The position numbers were made by a program, and so were the translations under genes. Below are positions 1-7,504 of a stretch of DNA of 20,177 nt, in pieces (position 1 is the first letter of the stretch; the number at the start of each line of letters is the position of its first letter). The stretch lies in IMG/VR virus record IMGVR_UViG_3300010885_050112, positions 1 through 20,177 of that record. The stretch is one strand, 5' to 3'. The stretch is from a virus. The notes under the pieces were generated by a model that saw only the letters and a list, made by a program, of their open reading frames with translations, was not told the DNA's origin and made no database searches.

Positions 1-2
1 AA

Positions 3-356
3 TTTGAACCATTTTGCGACCAATTAGGAACGATTTGGCCAACTCAAGATTATCAATGGTCATTATATCAACATGATTTTTCATCTATACCATGGTTTAA
101 ATTTTGTAAAAATATGCCAGGTTCTAAGATTGACGAATTCGGGAAATGGCAGCCAGCGGATAATTGGTCTTTTGGTGCAGGTAACCAATTTAAAGTTAGC
201 AAACAACGAATACAAAAAAATCCGGCTAGTTTTTATAAAGAAATACAAGATTTTGCAAATTCTTACATGGATCCAAATGGTGACCAACGCCCGTCATGGC
301 AACAATTAAATCAAGGACCAAATATCATGGAAGGTATTTGGCAATTTATATTCTAA
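3..356 (+). CDS. C-terminal fragment of a DUF3431-like (glycosyltransferase-like) protein
   Basis: The reading frame is open from the window edge (frame begins at base 3) to TAA at 354-356, so the 5' part lies outside. The 117 visible residues are aromatic-rich. The stretch GAGNQFKVSKQRI followed by NPASFYKEI, and the ending MEGIWQFIF, resemble the C-terminal half of DUF3431 proteins, which typically show a 'GAQFAVSRERI...FY' block and end in 'WHxIF'. DUF3431 members are thought to be glycosyltransferase-related, which fits the sugar-modifying genes downstream. An internal ATG at 114 exists, but the open frame before it shows the same character, so it is not a credible start. The family call is from recalled motif similarity only; the partial state is certain. 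Confidence 0.5.
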   Translation, partial: FEPFCDQLGTIWPTQDYQWSLYQHDFSSIPWFKFCKNMPGSKIDEFGKWQPADNWSFGAGNQFKVSKQRIQKNPASFYKEIQDFANSYMDPNGDQRPSWQQLNQGPNIMEGIWQFIF

Positions 357-370
357 AATTAAGTTAAATT

Positions 371-379
371 ATATTTATA
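371..379 (+). promoter_or_regulatory. ATATTTATA motif, candidate late-type promoter for the FkbM gene
   Basis: ATATTTATA lies in the 32-bp gap between two genes and ends 9 bases before the ATG at 389. The same nonamer precedes several other genes in the window. No TTGGAT-like -35 is found 17 bp upstream, so it is listed as a -10-only element, as in T4-like late promoters. Promoter activity is inferred. Confidence 0.4.
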
Positions 380-388
380 TAAAAAGTT

Positions 389-1039
389 ATGCATATTACA
401 ATTCCAGAATTACCAGAATTAATACGTTCTAAATCTAACATCGTTCCATTAAATATTTTCGAAATTGGGGCATCGAATGGAGCAGATGCGAGTTATTTAC
501 AACAATCGTTTGATATTGATCCAATAAATACATATTGTATTGAAGCAAATCCGATAAATTACCAAACTTTGTGTGATAATTTTCCAAAGTTTAATAATTT
601 TCATATTGCAGTATCTGATTTTACGGGTAAACAAATGTTTCAATTACATGGTCCTGCTGCCGACATATCATCATTTAAAAAACGAATAAGTCATTATGTT
701 TATCAAGGGCATTATTTGGATAATTATACTGAAATTGAATTAAATACATATCGAATGGATGATTTTATTATCGAACATAAAATTAATTCAATTGATATAT
801 GTAAAATTGATGTAGAAGGATGTAGTTATGAAGTATTAATTGGATTTGGAAAACAATTAAATATTGTTAAATCGATCCATATCGAAGGCGAACTAACTGA
901 ATTATACGAAAATCAAAAATTATTTAATGATTTCAAAATTTTATTAATAGATGCCGGATTTACTATGGTTGATTATTGTGATTTTGATAATGCGACACAG
1001 TGCGATTCCGTTTGGATAAAAAATGAATTTTTAAAATAG
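389..1039 (+). CDS. FkbM-family SAM-dependent methyltransferase
   Basis: This 216-aa protein matches the FkbM methyltransferase pattern. The SAM-binding motif I is FEIGASNGAD (residues 24-33), the acidic post-motif is IEANP (51-55), the KIDVEG motif is at 139-144, and IHIEGE (163-168) follows. FkbM enzymes usually O-methylate sugars or small molecules, and in phages and bacterial surface clusters they sit among glycosyltransferases, as here. The length is normal for a stand-alone FkbM domain and no membrane segment is seen. The start ATG has the AAAAAGTTATG context found at other genes in this window. It is followed after 9 bases by the epimerase gene. Substrate is unknown; methylation of a glycan made by this cluster is an inference. 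Confidence 0.85.
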   Translation: MHITIPELPELIRSKSNIVPLNIFEIGASNGADASYLQQSFDIDPINTYCIEANPINYQTLCDNFPKFNNFHIAVSDFTGKQMFQLHGPAADISSFKKRISHYVYQGHYLDNYTEIELNTYRMDDFIIEHKINSIDICKIDVEGCSYEVLIGFGKQLNIVKSIHIEGELTELYENQKLFNDFKILLIDAGFTMVDYCDFDNATQCDSVWIKNEFLK

Positions 1040-1048
1040 AAAAAAGTT

Positions 1049-1999
1049 ATGAAAATATTAATAACAGGTGCTGCAGGATACATTGGATCCGTTTTAATTG
1101 ATTATTTGTTTGCAAATCATGATGAAATGTTTGAGAAAATTATCGCCGTAGATAGTTTAATGTATAATCAAACTACGTTAACTAAATACACGCATCGTGA
1201 TGAATTTGAATTTCATAAGTTAGATGTTCGCAATTACGATGAAATGCTTCCTTTAGTTCAAGAAGCTGATGTTATCATACCTTTAGCATGTATAGTCGGT
1301 ATGCCAGCATGTAAAAAATATCCAGAACTTACAGTAGCTACGAATCAAGAAGCAGTGCAATGGTTAACTAAAGTAACAACCGATAAACAAAAAATCATTT
1401 TTCCAACTACAAATAGTGGATATGGTATCGGTCAGGATGGAATTCATTGTACAGAAGAAACGCCACTGAATCCAATATCACTTTATGGATTAACTAAAAC
1501 CGAAGCCGAACGTTCGTTACTAAATAATGGAAATGCAGTAACGTTAAGATTGGCTACTGTATTTGGTATGTCGCCTAGAATGCGTTTAGATTTACTAGTA
1601 AATGATTTTACATACAAAGCATATAAAGATAAGTACATTGTTTTATTTGAATCGCATTTTAAACGTAATTTTATACATATTAGAGATATTGCATATACAT
1701 TTGTATTCGTTATGCAAAACTTTGATAAAATGCGCGGTCAAACGTTTAATGTAGGATTGAGTTCTGCTAACATAAGTAAAAAAGAATTATGCGAAACGAT
1801 TAAAACATTTATTCCCGAATTTTATATAGCTGAAAGTGAAATAAATGAAGATCCGGATAAACGTAATTACATTGTAAGTAATGATAAAATAGAATCATTA
1901 GGATGGTATCCTAAATTTACCTTAGAAGCCGGTATTGCTGAATTACTTAAAGCATATCCAATAATTGAAAATTCAAACAATAATTTTACAAATTTGTAA
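1049..1999 (+). CDS. NAD-dependent epimerase/dehydratase (extended SDR)
   Basis: This 316-aa protein is an extended short-chain dehydrogenase/reductase acting on nucleotide sugars. It has the Rossmann motif GAAGYIG (residues 7-13), the PTTNSGYG block (119-126) that holds the catalytic Ser/Thr region, and the active-site YGLTK (Y146, K150), followed by a RLATVFG strand typical of UDP-glucose 4-epimerase relatives. The length is normal. It lacks features that would fix the exact substrate (4-epimerase, 4,6-dehydratase or reductase). It probably supplies the modified sugar used by the neighbouring transferases. The start has an AAAAAAGTTATG context, and its TAA overlaps the next ATG by one base (TAATG), implying coupled translation. 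Confidence 0.88.
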   Translation: MKILITGAAGYIGSVLIDYLFANHDEMFEKIIAVDSLMYNQTTLTKYTHRDEFEFHKLDVRNYDEMLPLVQEADVIIPLACIVGMPACKKYPELTVATNQEAVQWLTKVTTDKQKIIFPTTNSGYGIGQDGIHCTEETPLNPISLYGLTKTEAERSLLNNGNAVTLRLATVFGMSPRMRLDLLVNDFTYKAYKDKYIVLFESHFKRNFIHIRDIAYTFVFVMQNFDKMRGQTFNVGLSSANISKKELCETIKTFIPEFYIAESEINEDPDKRNYIVSNDKIESLGWYPKFTLEAGIAELLKAYPIIENSNNNFTNL

Positions 2000-3585
2000 T
2001 GAAAATACTTTTTATAGCTAAAGGTGATTTACCCGATTACCAAAGTGATATGGTATTCCATGGAGGACGATCTACGTTAGGGGCTAATTTTGTCGATTGT
2101 AATAAACTATGGTACATGTATAAAGATGAAAAGGAATTGTATTGGACATCTCGGGTACCTGATAATGGTAAAGCATATGGACGCGGATTTACAATGTGCG
2201 GCCGATTGACAGAAGACAATGTTGATAGAACTAATATTCCAGAAAAAATTAAAAATCATTATTTTGATAAAATCATATATGGTTCATGTACGCGATGTTT
2301 AGATCATATGGAGTTAGTTCAACAACATTATGATAAACGAGACGTTATATTAATCGATGGGGAAGACGATCAAGAAATACGTACCAAATTATTAAATTAT
2401 GGGACATACTTTAAACGAGAACTTTTAACAAAAGATATGGATAAAGCAAATGCATTGTATTTTGCTATTCCTGAAGATATTATCGTAACTAAAGTTCCTG
2501 ATAAGAATAAAGAATATGCAACAATCGTCCCTGGAGATTTATCTACATATGTATATGACAATGAACGAGATTATTATGATGGATATCAAGAATCATTTTT
2601 CGGAATTACGTTTAAAAAAGGAGGATGGGATTGTTTACGGCACTATGAAATTATCGCAAATGGTTGTATTCCATATTTCCTAGATTTAGAATATTGCCCA
2701 ACGCATACTATGCTAAGCTTTCCTAAAAAATTAATCATCGAATGCAATTCTAAATTACAAATAGGAGAATTGACGTCGGATGATGCTATCTCATATGCTA
2801 AATTGTTACTACAATACGCTAAAAATAATTTAACAACAAAACATCTTTTTAATTATATTATAAGAGAAACGAACGTGAAAGATACATATATTTTTATTTG
2901 CAATTATAATCGTTTAGAACCAACAAAACAATTGGTTAAAACATTAACTGATAGAGGTTATAACAATATTGTAATATTAGACAATGGTTCAACATATCAG
3001 CCGTTATTAGATTGGTATAGTACATTAAATACAGATCAAGTATATTTTTGTAAAAGTAATTATGGTCCGGAAGCATTAGATTGCGTTCGACATTATGAAC
3101 CGGAATTTCAAGAAAAATACAATCATATAGTTTTAAACCAATATCATGTATACACTGACAGCGATGTCGTACCAGTTGATGAAGTACCGGATTCATTTAT
3201 CGATGATATGATCGAACTTTGCAAAAAATATGAAATACCAAAATTAGGTTTAAGTTTAAAAATTGATGATATCCCAGATCATTTCATATTGAAAGATCGA
3301 ATAATAAAACATGAAAGTAGTTTTTTTGAAAGAGAATATATTATTGATGAAAAATGTCAATTATTTAAAGCTCCGGTAGATACTACATTTGCAGTAAATA
3401 GTCCTGGTTTGCCATGTGGATATAGTGATTTTGCATATCGCGCAGCTGGTAATTATTTTGCAAGACATACACCGTGGTATTATGATTCGTCTAATTTACC
3501 CGATGATGAAAAATATTATTTACAACATATACAAGGTCAAAGACCGCATTGGTCAAATATTTTAAAATCGATGATATCACAATAA
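1999..3585 (+). CDS. Two-domain glycosyltransferase fusion
   Basis: This 528-aa protein appears to join two transferase domains. Residues 1-285 look like a GT-B/GT1-type domain: KGGWDCLRHYEIIANGC at 207-223, followed by a proline- and aromatic-rich FLDLEYCP, is like the donor-binding end of exostosin/GT1 proteins. Residues 294-528 restart with a GT2-like N-terminus (TYIFICNYNR), an ILDNGST strand (326-332) and a TDSDVVP segment (386-392) that can serve as the metal-binding DxD. This suggests two successive sugar transfers by one polypeptide. It starts in a TAATG overlap with the epimerase and is followed after 7 bases by another glycosyltransferase. Donor, acceptor and whether both domains are active are unknown. 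Confidence 0.72.
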   Translation: MKILFIAKGDLPDYQSDMVFHGGRSTLGANFVDCNKLWYMYKDEKELYWTSRVPDNGKAYGRGFTMCGRLTEDNVDRTNIPEKIKNHYFDKIIYGSCTRCLDHMELVQQHYDKRDVILIDGEDDQEIRTKLLNYGTYFKRELLTKDMDKANALYFAIPEDIIVTKVPDKNKEYATIVPGDLSTYVYDNERDYYDGYQESFFGITFKKGGWDCLRHYEIIANGCIPYFLDLEYCPTHTMLSFPKKLIIECNSKLQIGELTSDDAISYAKLLLQYAKNNLTTKHLFNYIIRETNVKDTYIFICNYNRLEPTKQLVKTLTDRGYNNIVILDNGSTYQPLLDWYSTLNTDQVYFCKSNYGPEALDCVRHYEPEFQEKYNHIVLNQYHVYTDSDVVPVDEVPDSFIDDMIELCKKYEIPKLGLSLKIDDIPDHFILKDRIIKHESSFFEREYIIDEKCQLFKAPVDTTFAVNSPGLPCGYSDFAYRAAGNYFARHTPWYYDSSNLPDDEKYYLQHIQGQRPHWSNILKSMISQ

Positions 3586-3592
3586 ATTAGTT

Positions 3593-4315
3593 ATGTTAAT
3601 AGCAACACTTAATCACAATTTACCGTTATGGACTGATAATTTAGTTAATCAGTTAAAACGAGACACATTATTTTCAGAATGCGAATTAATGGTATTGGAT
3701 AATGGATCTACGGAGCCATTGGCACAATCTACAACGCATCGATTAGAAGAAAATGTATTTTTTGGAGGCGGCATCAATGTAGTTATAGATTATTTTTTAT
3801 CTACCGATCATGATTACTTATATTTTTTGAACAATGATTTAGTATTTCACGGTCCTGGATTTTTAACTACATCATTACGAGAAGCACGCGAAACAGATGC
3901 TGCAGTTTATTCTCCTAGTATTATCAATGCATCAATTGAACAATGTCATTGGAAACAAATGTGGAATTGGGGCGTCAGATTGCGAGATGTGCGATGGATA
4001 GATTTTCAAGCACCATTGCTTCGGAGAGATGTATTAGAAATTATACAACAATATCCGATGGAATTAATTTATGGATGGGGCAATGATTTATATACGGGAT
4101 GTATTACGGAACGTAATGGATTGCGAACCATAGTTTCTGATACGAATACAATTGCACACATGAATTCATTAACATTTAAAGAAAATAAAGTAAATATCGG
4201 CGTTGATGAATTTTGCAGAAATGCCGAAACTAAAATGTTTGAATATTTTAGGAATTCTGATATGAATTCATTATATTGGGATATGAGACGATACGGAGAA
4301 ACATACGATTTATGA
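3593..4315 (+). CDS. GT2-like glycosyltransferase
   Basis: This 240-aa GT-A fold transferase has the usual N-terminal strand (MLIATLNHNLP), LDNGST (35-40), a GGGIN segment near 58-62 and LNND (79-82) as the DxD-like metal site, the layout of rhamnosyltransferase-type GT2 proteins. There is no membrane segment, so it should be cytosolic. The start ATG is in a TTAGTTATG context. Its TGA overlaps the ATG of the next transferase (ATGA at 4312-4315), so the two are probably translated together. Acceptor and donor are unknown. Confidence 0.78.
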   Translation: MLIATLNHNLPLWTDNLVNQLKRDTLFSECELMVLDNGSTEPLAQSTTHRLEENVFFGGGINVVIDYFLSTDHDYLYFLNNDLVFHGPGFLTTSLREARETDAAVYSPSIINASIEQCHWKQMWNWGVRLRDVRWIDFQAPLLRRDVLEIIQQYPMELIYGWGNDLYTGCITERNGLRTIVSDTNTIAHMNSLTFKENKVNIGVDEFCRNAETKMFEYFRNSDMNSLYWDMRRYGETYDL

Positions 4316-5481
4316 TATCATTTATAATACCTAGTTACAACAATTTGCAACATTTAAAAAATGTATATGCAAGTATTCAAAAACATGCCCCCGAAGTCGA
4401 AGTAATTCTATTAGATGACGGTAGTACAGATGGCACTTGGGACTGGATGCAAGAAAAATACAAAGAAGATGAAAATCTAGTTATATTACGGATAGATGAA
4501 AGAGTAGGACATACAATATTGTATGATAAAGGTATTGAGTTAGCTACTAATGACATGGTAGGTATATTACATGCTGATATGATTATTGGACCAAATTATA
4601 TCGAAAACTTAGTTAAACACATACAACCCGGCAAAGTGGTATGTGCAACCCGTATCGAACCACCTTTACATCCAGAAGGCCCGGAGAAAATTATACAAGA
4701 CTTCGGAATGGATTTTGATACGTTGAATATTGATGCATTTGAACAATTTGCACTTAAAATGCAAAAGAAACACAACAACGAAACAACTCGTGGGATGTTT
4801 GCACCATGGATCTTGTATAAAAAAGATTTTGAAGCTATTGGAGGACATGATCCATTATTTGCACCATTTCCATATGAAGATTCGGATATATTTCAACGTT
4901 GGATATTAGCAGGATATGAAATGATACAAAGTCGAGATGCGTTTGTATATCATCTAACATGTAGAGGACATCGTTGGAATGAACAAGTAGGACAAGATGA
5001 TGCGTATTACAAAATAGCATCACATCGTGCGGCAAGAAACTACATACGCAAATGGGGTAGTTGGATACGAAATGATGAATATCAACATCCTGTAATTATT
5101 CCAAAATATAACATAGGCATACAAGTTACACATTGCAATTCGGAATTGTTAACGGCATTAGAGCCATGGTGCGATAGAATCTACATAGATGATGAAATGC
5201 AAGTATTAACTACACATTACATGGATTCGGAACAACCCAATACGAGTTTCGATTTAACTAAACGCGTAATGACAACGACATATAGTAATCCGCATGAATA
5301 TGATGACGTCGTTGTGGAATTGGATCGACATACATTCACTCAGCAAGATTTTGGATATATTCAACAATTAGCAGAAATCATACAATCATCCGGCGAACCA
5401 GGTGAATTTCGTTTAGGAAATCTCAAAATAACAATTTATCGAATCGAATCTCGAGAAAAAGATTTGATTGTTTGCGAGTAA
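4312..5481 (+). CDS. GT2 family glycosyltransferase with C-terminal extension
   Basis: This is a clear GT2 enzyme. It begins MISFIIPSYNN, then has DDGSTDGT (35-42), HADM (87-90) as the metal site, and GGHDPLFAPFPYEDSD (177-192) with the acidic pair expected for the catalytic base. The start at 4312 is preferred over an in-frame ATG at 4276 because it forms an ATGA overlap with the upstream stop and places the first beta strand at the N-terminus. After about residue 265 there is a roughly 125-residue C-terminal region without an obvious family, perhaps acceptor binding. It is the last gene of the sugar island. Its length (390 aa) is above a minimal GT2 because of that extension. Confidence 0.85.
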   Translation: MISFIIPSYNNLQHLKNVYASIQKHAPEVEVILLDDGSTDGTWDWMQEKYKEDENLVILRIDERVGHTILYDKGIELATNDMVGILHADMIIGPNYIENLVKHIQPGKVVCATRIEPPLHPEGPEKIIQDFGMDFDTLNIDAFEQFALKMQKKHNNETTRGMFAPWILYKKDFEAIGGHDPLFAPFPYEDSDIFQRWILAGYEMIQSRDAFVYHLTCRGHRWNEQVGQDDAYYKIASHRAARNYIRKWGSWIRNDEYQHPVIIPKYNIGIQVTHCNSELLTALEPWCDRIYIDDEMQVLTTHYMDSEQPNTSFDLTKRVMTTTYSNPHEYDDVVVELDRHTFTQQDFGYIQQLAEIIQSSGEPGEFRLGNLKITIYRIESREKDLIVCE

Positions 5482-5484
5482 ACC

Positions 5485-5503
5485 ATATTTATAATAAAGT
5501 TAC
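5485..5503 (+). promoter_or_regulatory. Candidate late-type promoter, copy 1 of an exact 19-nt repeat
   Basis: ATATTTATAATAAAGTTAC lies just after the last glycosyltransferase stop and 49 bp before the holin-like gene. The identical 19 bases occur at 19951-19969 before groEL. It contains the ATATTTATA nonamer and a TATAAT at 5490-5495. No good -35 is seen at 17 bp. Confidence 0.5.
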
Positions 5504-5539
5504 TTGAATACCATTCAGTTACGCGTTCTAACCATTAAA

Positions 5540-5547
5540 AAAAGGAA
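5540..5547 (+). promoter_or_regulatory. Shine-Dalgarno-like site in shared AAAAAAAGGAATAG block
   Basis: An A-run followed by AGGAATAG stands just before ATG 5553. The same 14-base block (AAAAAAAGGAATAG) occurs before ATG 10881. It is one of the few purine-rich ribosome binding sites in the window and supports both starts. Confidence 0.5.
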
Positions 5548-5552
5548 TAGTA

Positions 5553-5816
5553 ATGAAGGGATTTAAAGAAATCTTCAAAAACTCGAGTGATTACAACGAG
5601 AAAACAATCATTGGGTTTATGTCTTTTGCAGTGATGACACTTGCAATGATCGTAGACTTAGTAACAGGGTACTTTGGTACTGAATTGAAACTAAACGAAT
5701 ACATTTACAATTCGTTTTTGTGGATAACGATTGGAAGCTTCGGTATTGCAGGTGCTGAGAAATTTTCTCCACACGCAAACAAAGGTAAAGAGTCGAACGA
5801 AGAAGAATTAGGTTAA
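5553..5816 (+). CDS. Holin-like two-helix membrane protein
   Basis: This 87-aa protein has two hydrophobic segments (about residues 19-42 and 50-67) joined by a short polar loop (GTELKLNE), and a charged C-terminal tail (HANKGKESNEEELG). Size and topology suit a class II holin, which would form the membrane lesion that lets the endolysin reach the cell wall. The call is strengthened by the cell-wall enzyme gene 27 bases downstream. An A-rich AGGA site and a candidate late promoter precede it. Antiholin or another small membrane function cannot be excluded. Confidence 0.65.
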   Translation: MKGFKEIFKNSSDYNEKTIIGFMSFAVMTLAMIVDLVTGYFGTELKLNEYIYNSFLWITIGSFGIAGAEKFSPHANKGKESNEEELG

Positions 5817-5843
5817 TTTTATTAGAAAAGGTTTAATAGCATT

Positions 5844-6668
5844 ATGGTATTGAAACGAGGTGACAAGAATGATTTTGTCAAACAATTACAGCAAAAAATA
5901 GGTTTAGATGCAGGAGCGGGAGCTGGAACATTTGGTCCAAAAACTGAAGATGCATTGAAAGCTTGGCAGAAAGCAAATGGTTTAACAGCTGATGGAGTAG
6001 CAGGTCCTGCCACTCTTGCAAAATTAGGAATCGTAACGCCAGCTGCACCTGCCGCAGCAGCACCAAAAGCAACAACAGGTAATCTTTATTCAAAAGAACT
6101 TATCGAAACGGCTGTTAAGGCAAAAGGATACAAATGGTTCGATGAAAAAGATTTAATGTTGAACATTGTCGGTGTTAGAAATTCAGCAACAGGTAACGCA
6201 GTAACAAATCTATTTGATGATAGAATTACATTGTCTTACTTGGACGGAGGAGTTTGGAAATACTACGAATGGACAAACACAACAGATCCAGGTAAAAAAG
6301 GTGTGAAAGAGTATCATAATGCTGCAGGTGTTGCACGATTAGTAGAAGGACAATACATTGGTTCTCATACATTAGGTTTGCACCAAGGCAAATATGAAGC
6401 ATTGAAACAAGCAAAAGCAGTTAAAGTTTATCGTGATGCGAATCGTGATATGACGTATGACGAAAACAAAATACAAGAAGGTGTTTTTGGAATCAACATA
6501 CACAAAGCTGGTGCTGATTCAACTTATGTTGAAAATTGGAGTGAAGGATGTCAAGTATTTAAAAAAGCGGCAGACTTCGAAGCATTCATGGCAATTTGTC
6601 GTAAAGCAGCTGCAATACATGGTAAATCATTTACTTATACATTGATTGAATCATCAGATATTAAATAA
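5844..6668 (+). CDS. Putative endolysin: PG_binding_1 domain plus YkuD-like domain
   Basis: This 274-aa protein begins with a PG_binding_1-type repeat (residues 1-62: LKRGDKNDFVKQLQQKIG, then TFGPKTEDALKAWQKANGL and DGVAGPATLAKLG), followed by an Ala/Pro linker (65-76). The C-terminal part contains GINIHKAG (216-223) and NWSEGCQVF (231-239). His220 and Cys236 with Ser233-x-Gly235 resemble the H...SxGC catalytic motif of L,D-transpeptidase (YkuD) folds. It has no signal peptide, so export would depend on the holin. Position directly after a holin-like gene suggests peptidoglycan cleavage in lysis. Transpeptidase versus peptidase activity cannot be told from sequence. Its TAA overlaps the ATG of the next small ORF. 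Confidence 0.72.
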   Translation: MVLKRGDKNDFVKQLQQKIGLDAGAGAGTFGPKTEDALKAWQKANGLTADGVAGPATLAKLGIVTPAAPAAAAPKATTGNLYSKELIETAVKAKGYKWFDEKDLMLNIVGVRNSATGNAVTNLFDDRITLSYLDGGVWKYYEWTNTTDPGKKGVKEYHNAAGVARLVEGQYIGSHTLGLHQGKYEALKQAKAVKVYRDANRDMTYDENKIQEGVFGINIHKAGADSTYVENWSEGCQVFKKAADFEAFMAICRKAAAIHGKSFTYTLIESSDIK

Positions 6669-6763
6669 TGAAAACAACGACGTTAGCAATATACTTAACG
6701 ATAACAACAACCGTGTCATTTATCTGGACATATTTCTTCAATCTTACCATGGCAAACGCCTAA
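6668..6763 (+). CDS. 31-aa single-helix ORF, in frame with the holin-like gene after its stop
   Basis: ATG 6668 overlaps the endolysin stop (TAATG). The ORF encodes 31 residues starting MKTTTLAIYLTITTTVSF, one hydrophobic helix, and ends with TAA at 6761-6763. The same frame continues without a break into the holin-like sequence from 6764 to 7087. It therefore looks like the true N-terminal helix of that protein, separated by one stop codon. It could also be a separate small membrane peptide. It is too short for routine gene calling. Confidence 0.45.
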   Translation: MKTTTLAIYLTITTTVSFIWTYFFNLTMANA

Positions 6764-6769
6764 CAATAC

Positions 6770-7087
6770 TTGGCGGTCGTATCGGTAGTTTTGTTGGATG
6801 GATTTTTTGGCATAGTTGCTGGAGCAAAACGTGACGGATTTCAAACCTGCAAAGCAGTTAAAGTACTTCGCACATTGTTTACGTGGATTTGCATTTTAAC
6901 AACGTTGTTATTTGTTGAACGAGGATTTCCGGGTACGGGGTGGTTAAGTGAAACCATCCTGTTACCCTTTATTGTGTTTCAGATAATGAGTGCATTGAAA
7001 AATGCTTCAATGGCAGGATTTATCAAACGAAGCTTATTGAATGATATACTCGACAAATTCGATAAGCACAAAGGTGAACGTTCCTAG
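6770..7087 (+). CDS. Holin-like membrane protein (Phage_holin_4-like), start uncertain
   Basis: The only usable start after the in-frame TAA at 6761 is a TTG at 6770 with no Shine-Dalgarno site, giving 105 aa. Hydrophobic segments lie at about 1-19, 34-50 and 58-75. The pattern LLDGFFGIVAGAKRDGF, a middle membrane helix and a late MSALKNASMAGF block resembles the toxin-secretion/phage_holin_4 layout (D..tGi.aA.k.g ... NE...N....G). Those holins normally have one more N-terminal helix, which the 31-aa ORF in the same frame would supply. The gene may thus be broken by a nonsense change, read through, or re-initiated. It is placed in the lysis region. Confidence 0.5.
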   Translation: MAVVSVVLLDGFFGIVAGAKRDGFQTCKAVKVLRTLFTWICILTTLLFVERGFPGTGWLSETILLPFIVFQIMSALKNASMAGFIKRSLLNDILDKFDKHKGERS

Positions 7088-7092
7088 TTCAT

Positions 7093-7121
7093 TAGGATTA
7101 CATCCAGAAATTTATTATAAT
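7093..7121 (+). promoter_or_regulatory. Sigma70-like promoter (TAGGAT-N17-TATAAT), near-leaderless
   Basis: The -35-like TAGGAT is at 7093-7098 and a perfect TATAAT at 7116-7121, spaced by 17 bases. Only 5 bases separate the -10 from ATG 7127, so the predicted transcript starts at or next to the start codon. A small palindrome GGAT-TAC-ATCC (7095-7105) overlaps the -35. The promoter before 12366 has the same architecture. Confidence 0.7.
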
Positions 7122-7126
7122 ACGAT

Positions 7127-7477
7127 ATGAATTATCGTTACATCATTCCCGCATACCTATTGTTCATGTTTGGCCAAATCTTAGTTTGGTTGCAAATCAA
7201 TGGACCTATATTATGGCCATCATTCCGAAGCAATCGAATGTGGTTGTTGTTAATGGGTATTCCAATTACGTGGATTTTCATGATTGCTACCGAATGGGTA
7301 GTAAAAGGTTTTGGAGGTCAATTTTGGCCTGGTAGATTCATGTCATTTACTGCAGGTATTGTTATTTTTACGGCAATGACATACATATTCAAAGATGAAG
7401 GAATCAATCTTAAGACCACCATATCATTGTGTCTTGCATTTGCATTGATAATAGTTCAACTCTTTTGGAAGTCTTGA
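7127..7477 (+). CDS. Four-helix membrane protein of unknown function
   Basis: This 116-aa protein is very hydrophobic, with predicted helices at about residues 5-23, 38-57, 70-88 and 97-114 and several Trp residues. I do not recognise the family. It has its own sigma70-like promoter whose -10 ends 5 bases before the ATG, so its mRNA may be leaderless, and it would be expressed apart from the lysis genes upstream. A role in the host inner membrane, such as exclusion of other phages or modulation of an envelope process, is possible but not shown. Confidence 0.7.
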   Translation: MNYRYIIPAYLLFMFGQILVWLQINGPILWPSFRSNRMWLLLMGIPITWIFMIATEWVVKGFGGQFWPGRFMSFTAGIVIFTAMTYIFKDEGINLKTTISLCLAFALIIVQLFWKS

Positions 7478-7485
7478 TATTTATA
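7477..7485 (+). promoter_or_regulatory. ATATTTATA motif before the 619-aa gene
   Basis: The nonamer begins in the TGA stop of the previous gene and ends 19 bases before ATG 7505. It is followed by an A-rich leader containing AAAAAAGAAATG. It is part of the set of eight motif copies in this window. Confidence 0.4.
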
Positions 7486-7504
7486 TTAAAAAAGAAATGA
7501 ACTA

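Noticed and set aside
73-309. 78-aa + strand open frame at the left end
   Set aside because: The frame one step over is open from the window edge and has family-like motifs; this one is an out-of-frame shadow.
2936-3196. Minus-strand open frame inside the glycosyltransferase fusion
   Set aside because: It is fully covered by a well-supported + strand gene and its translation has no domain character.
6761-6763. Genetic code change with TAA read as an amino acid
   Set aside because: TAA ends at least ten other genes at sensible positions, often in TAATG overlaps, so only a local event is possible here.
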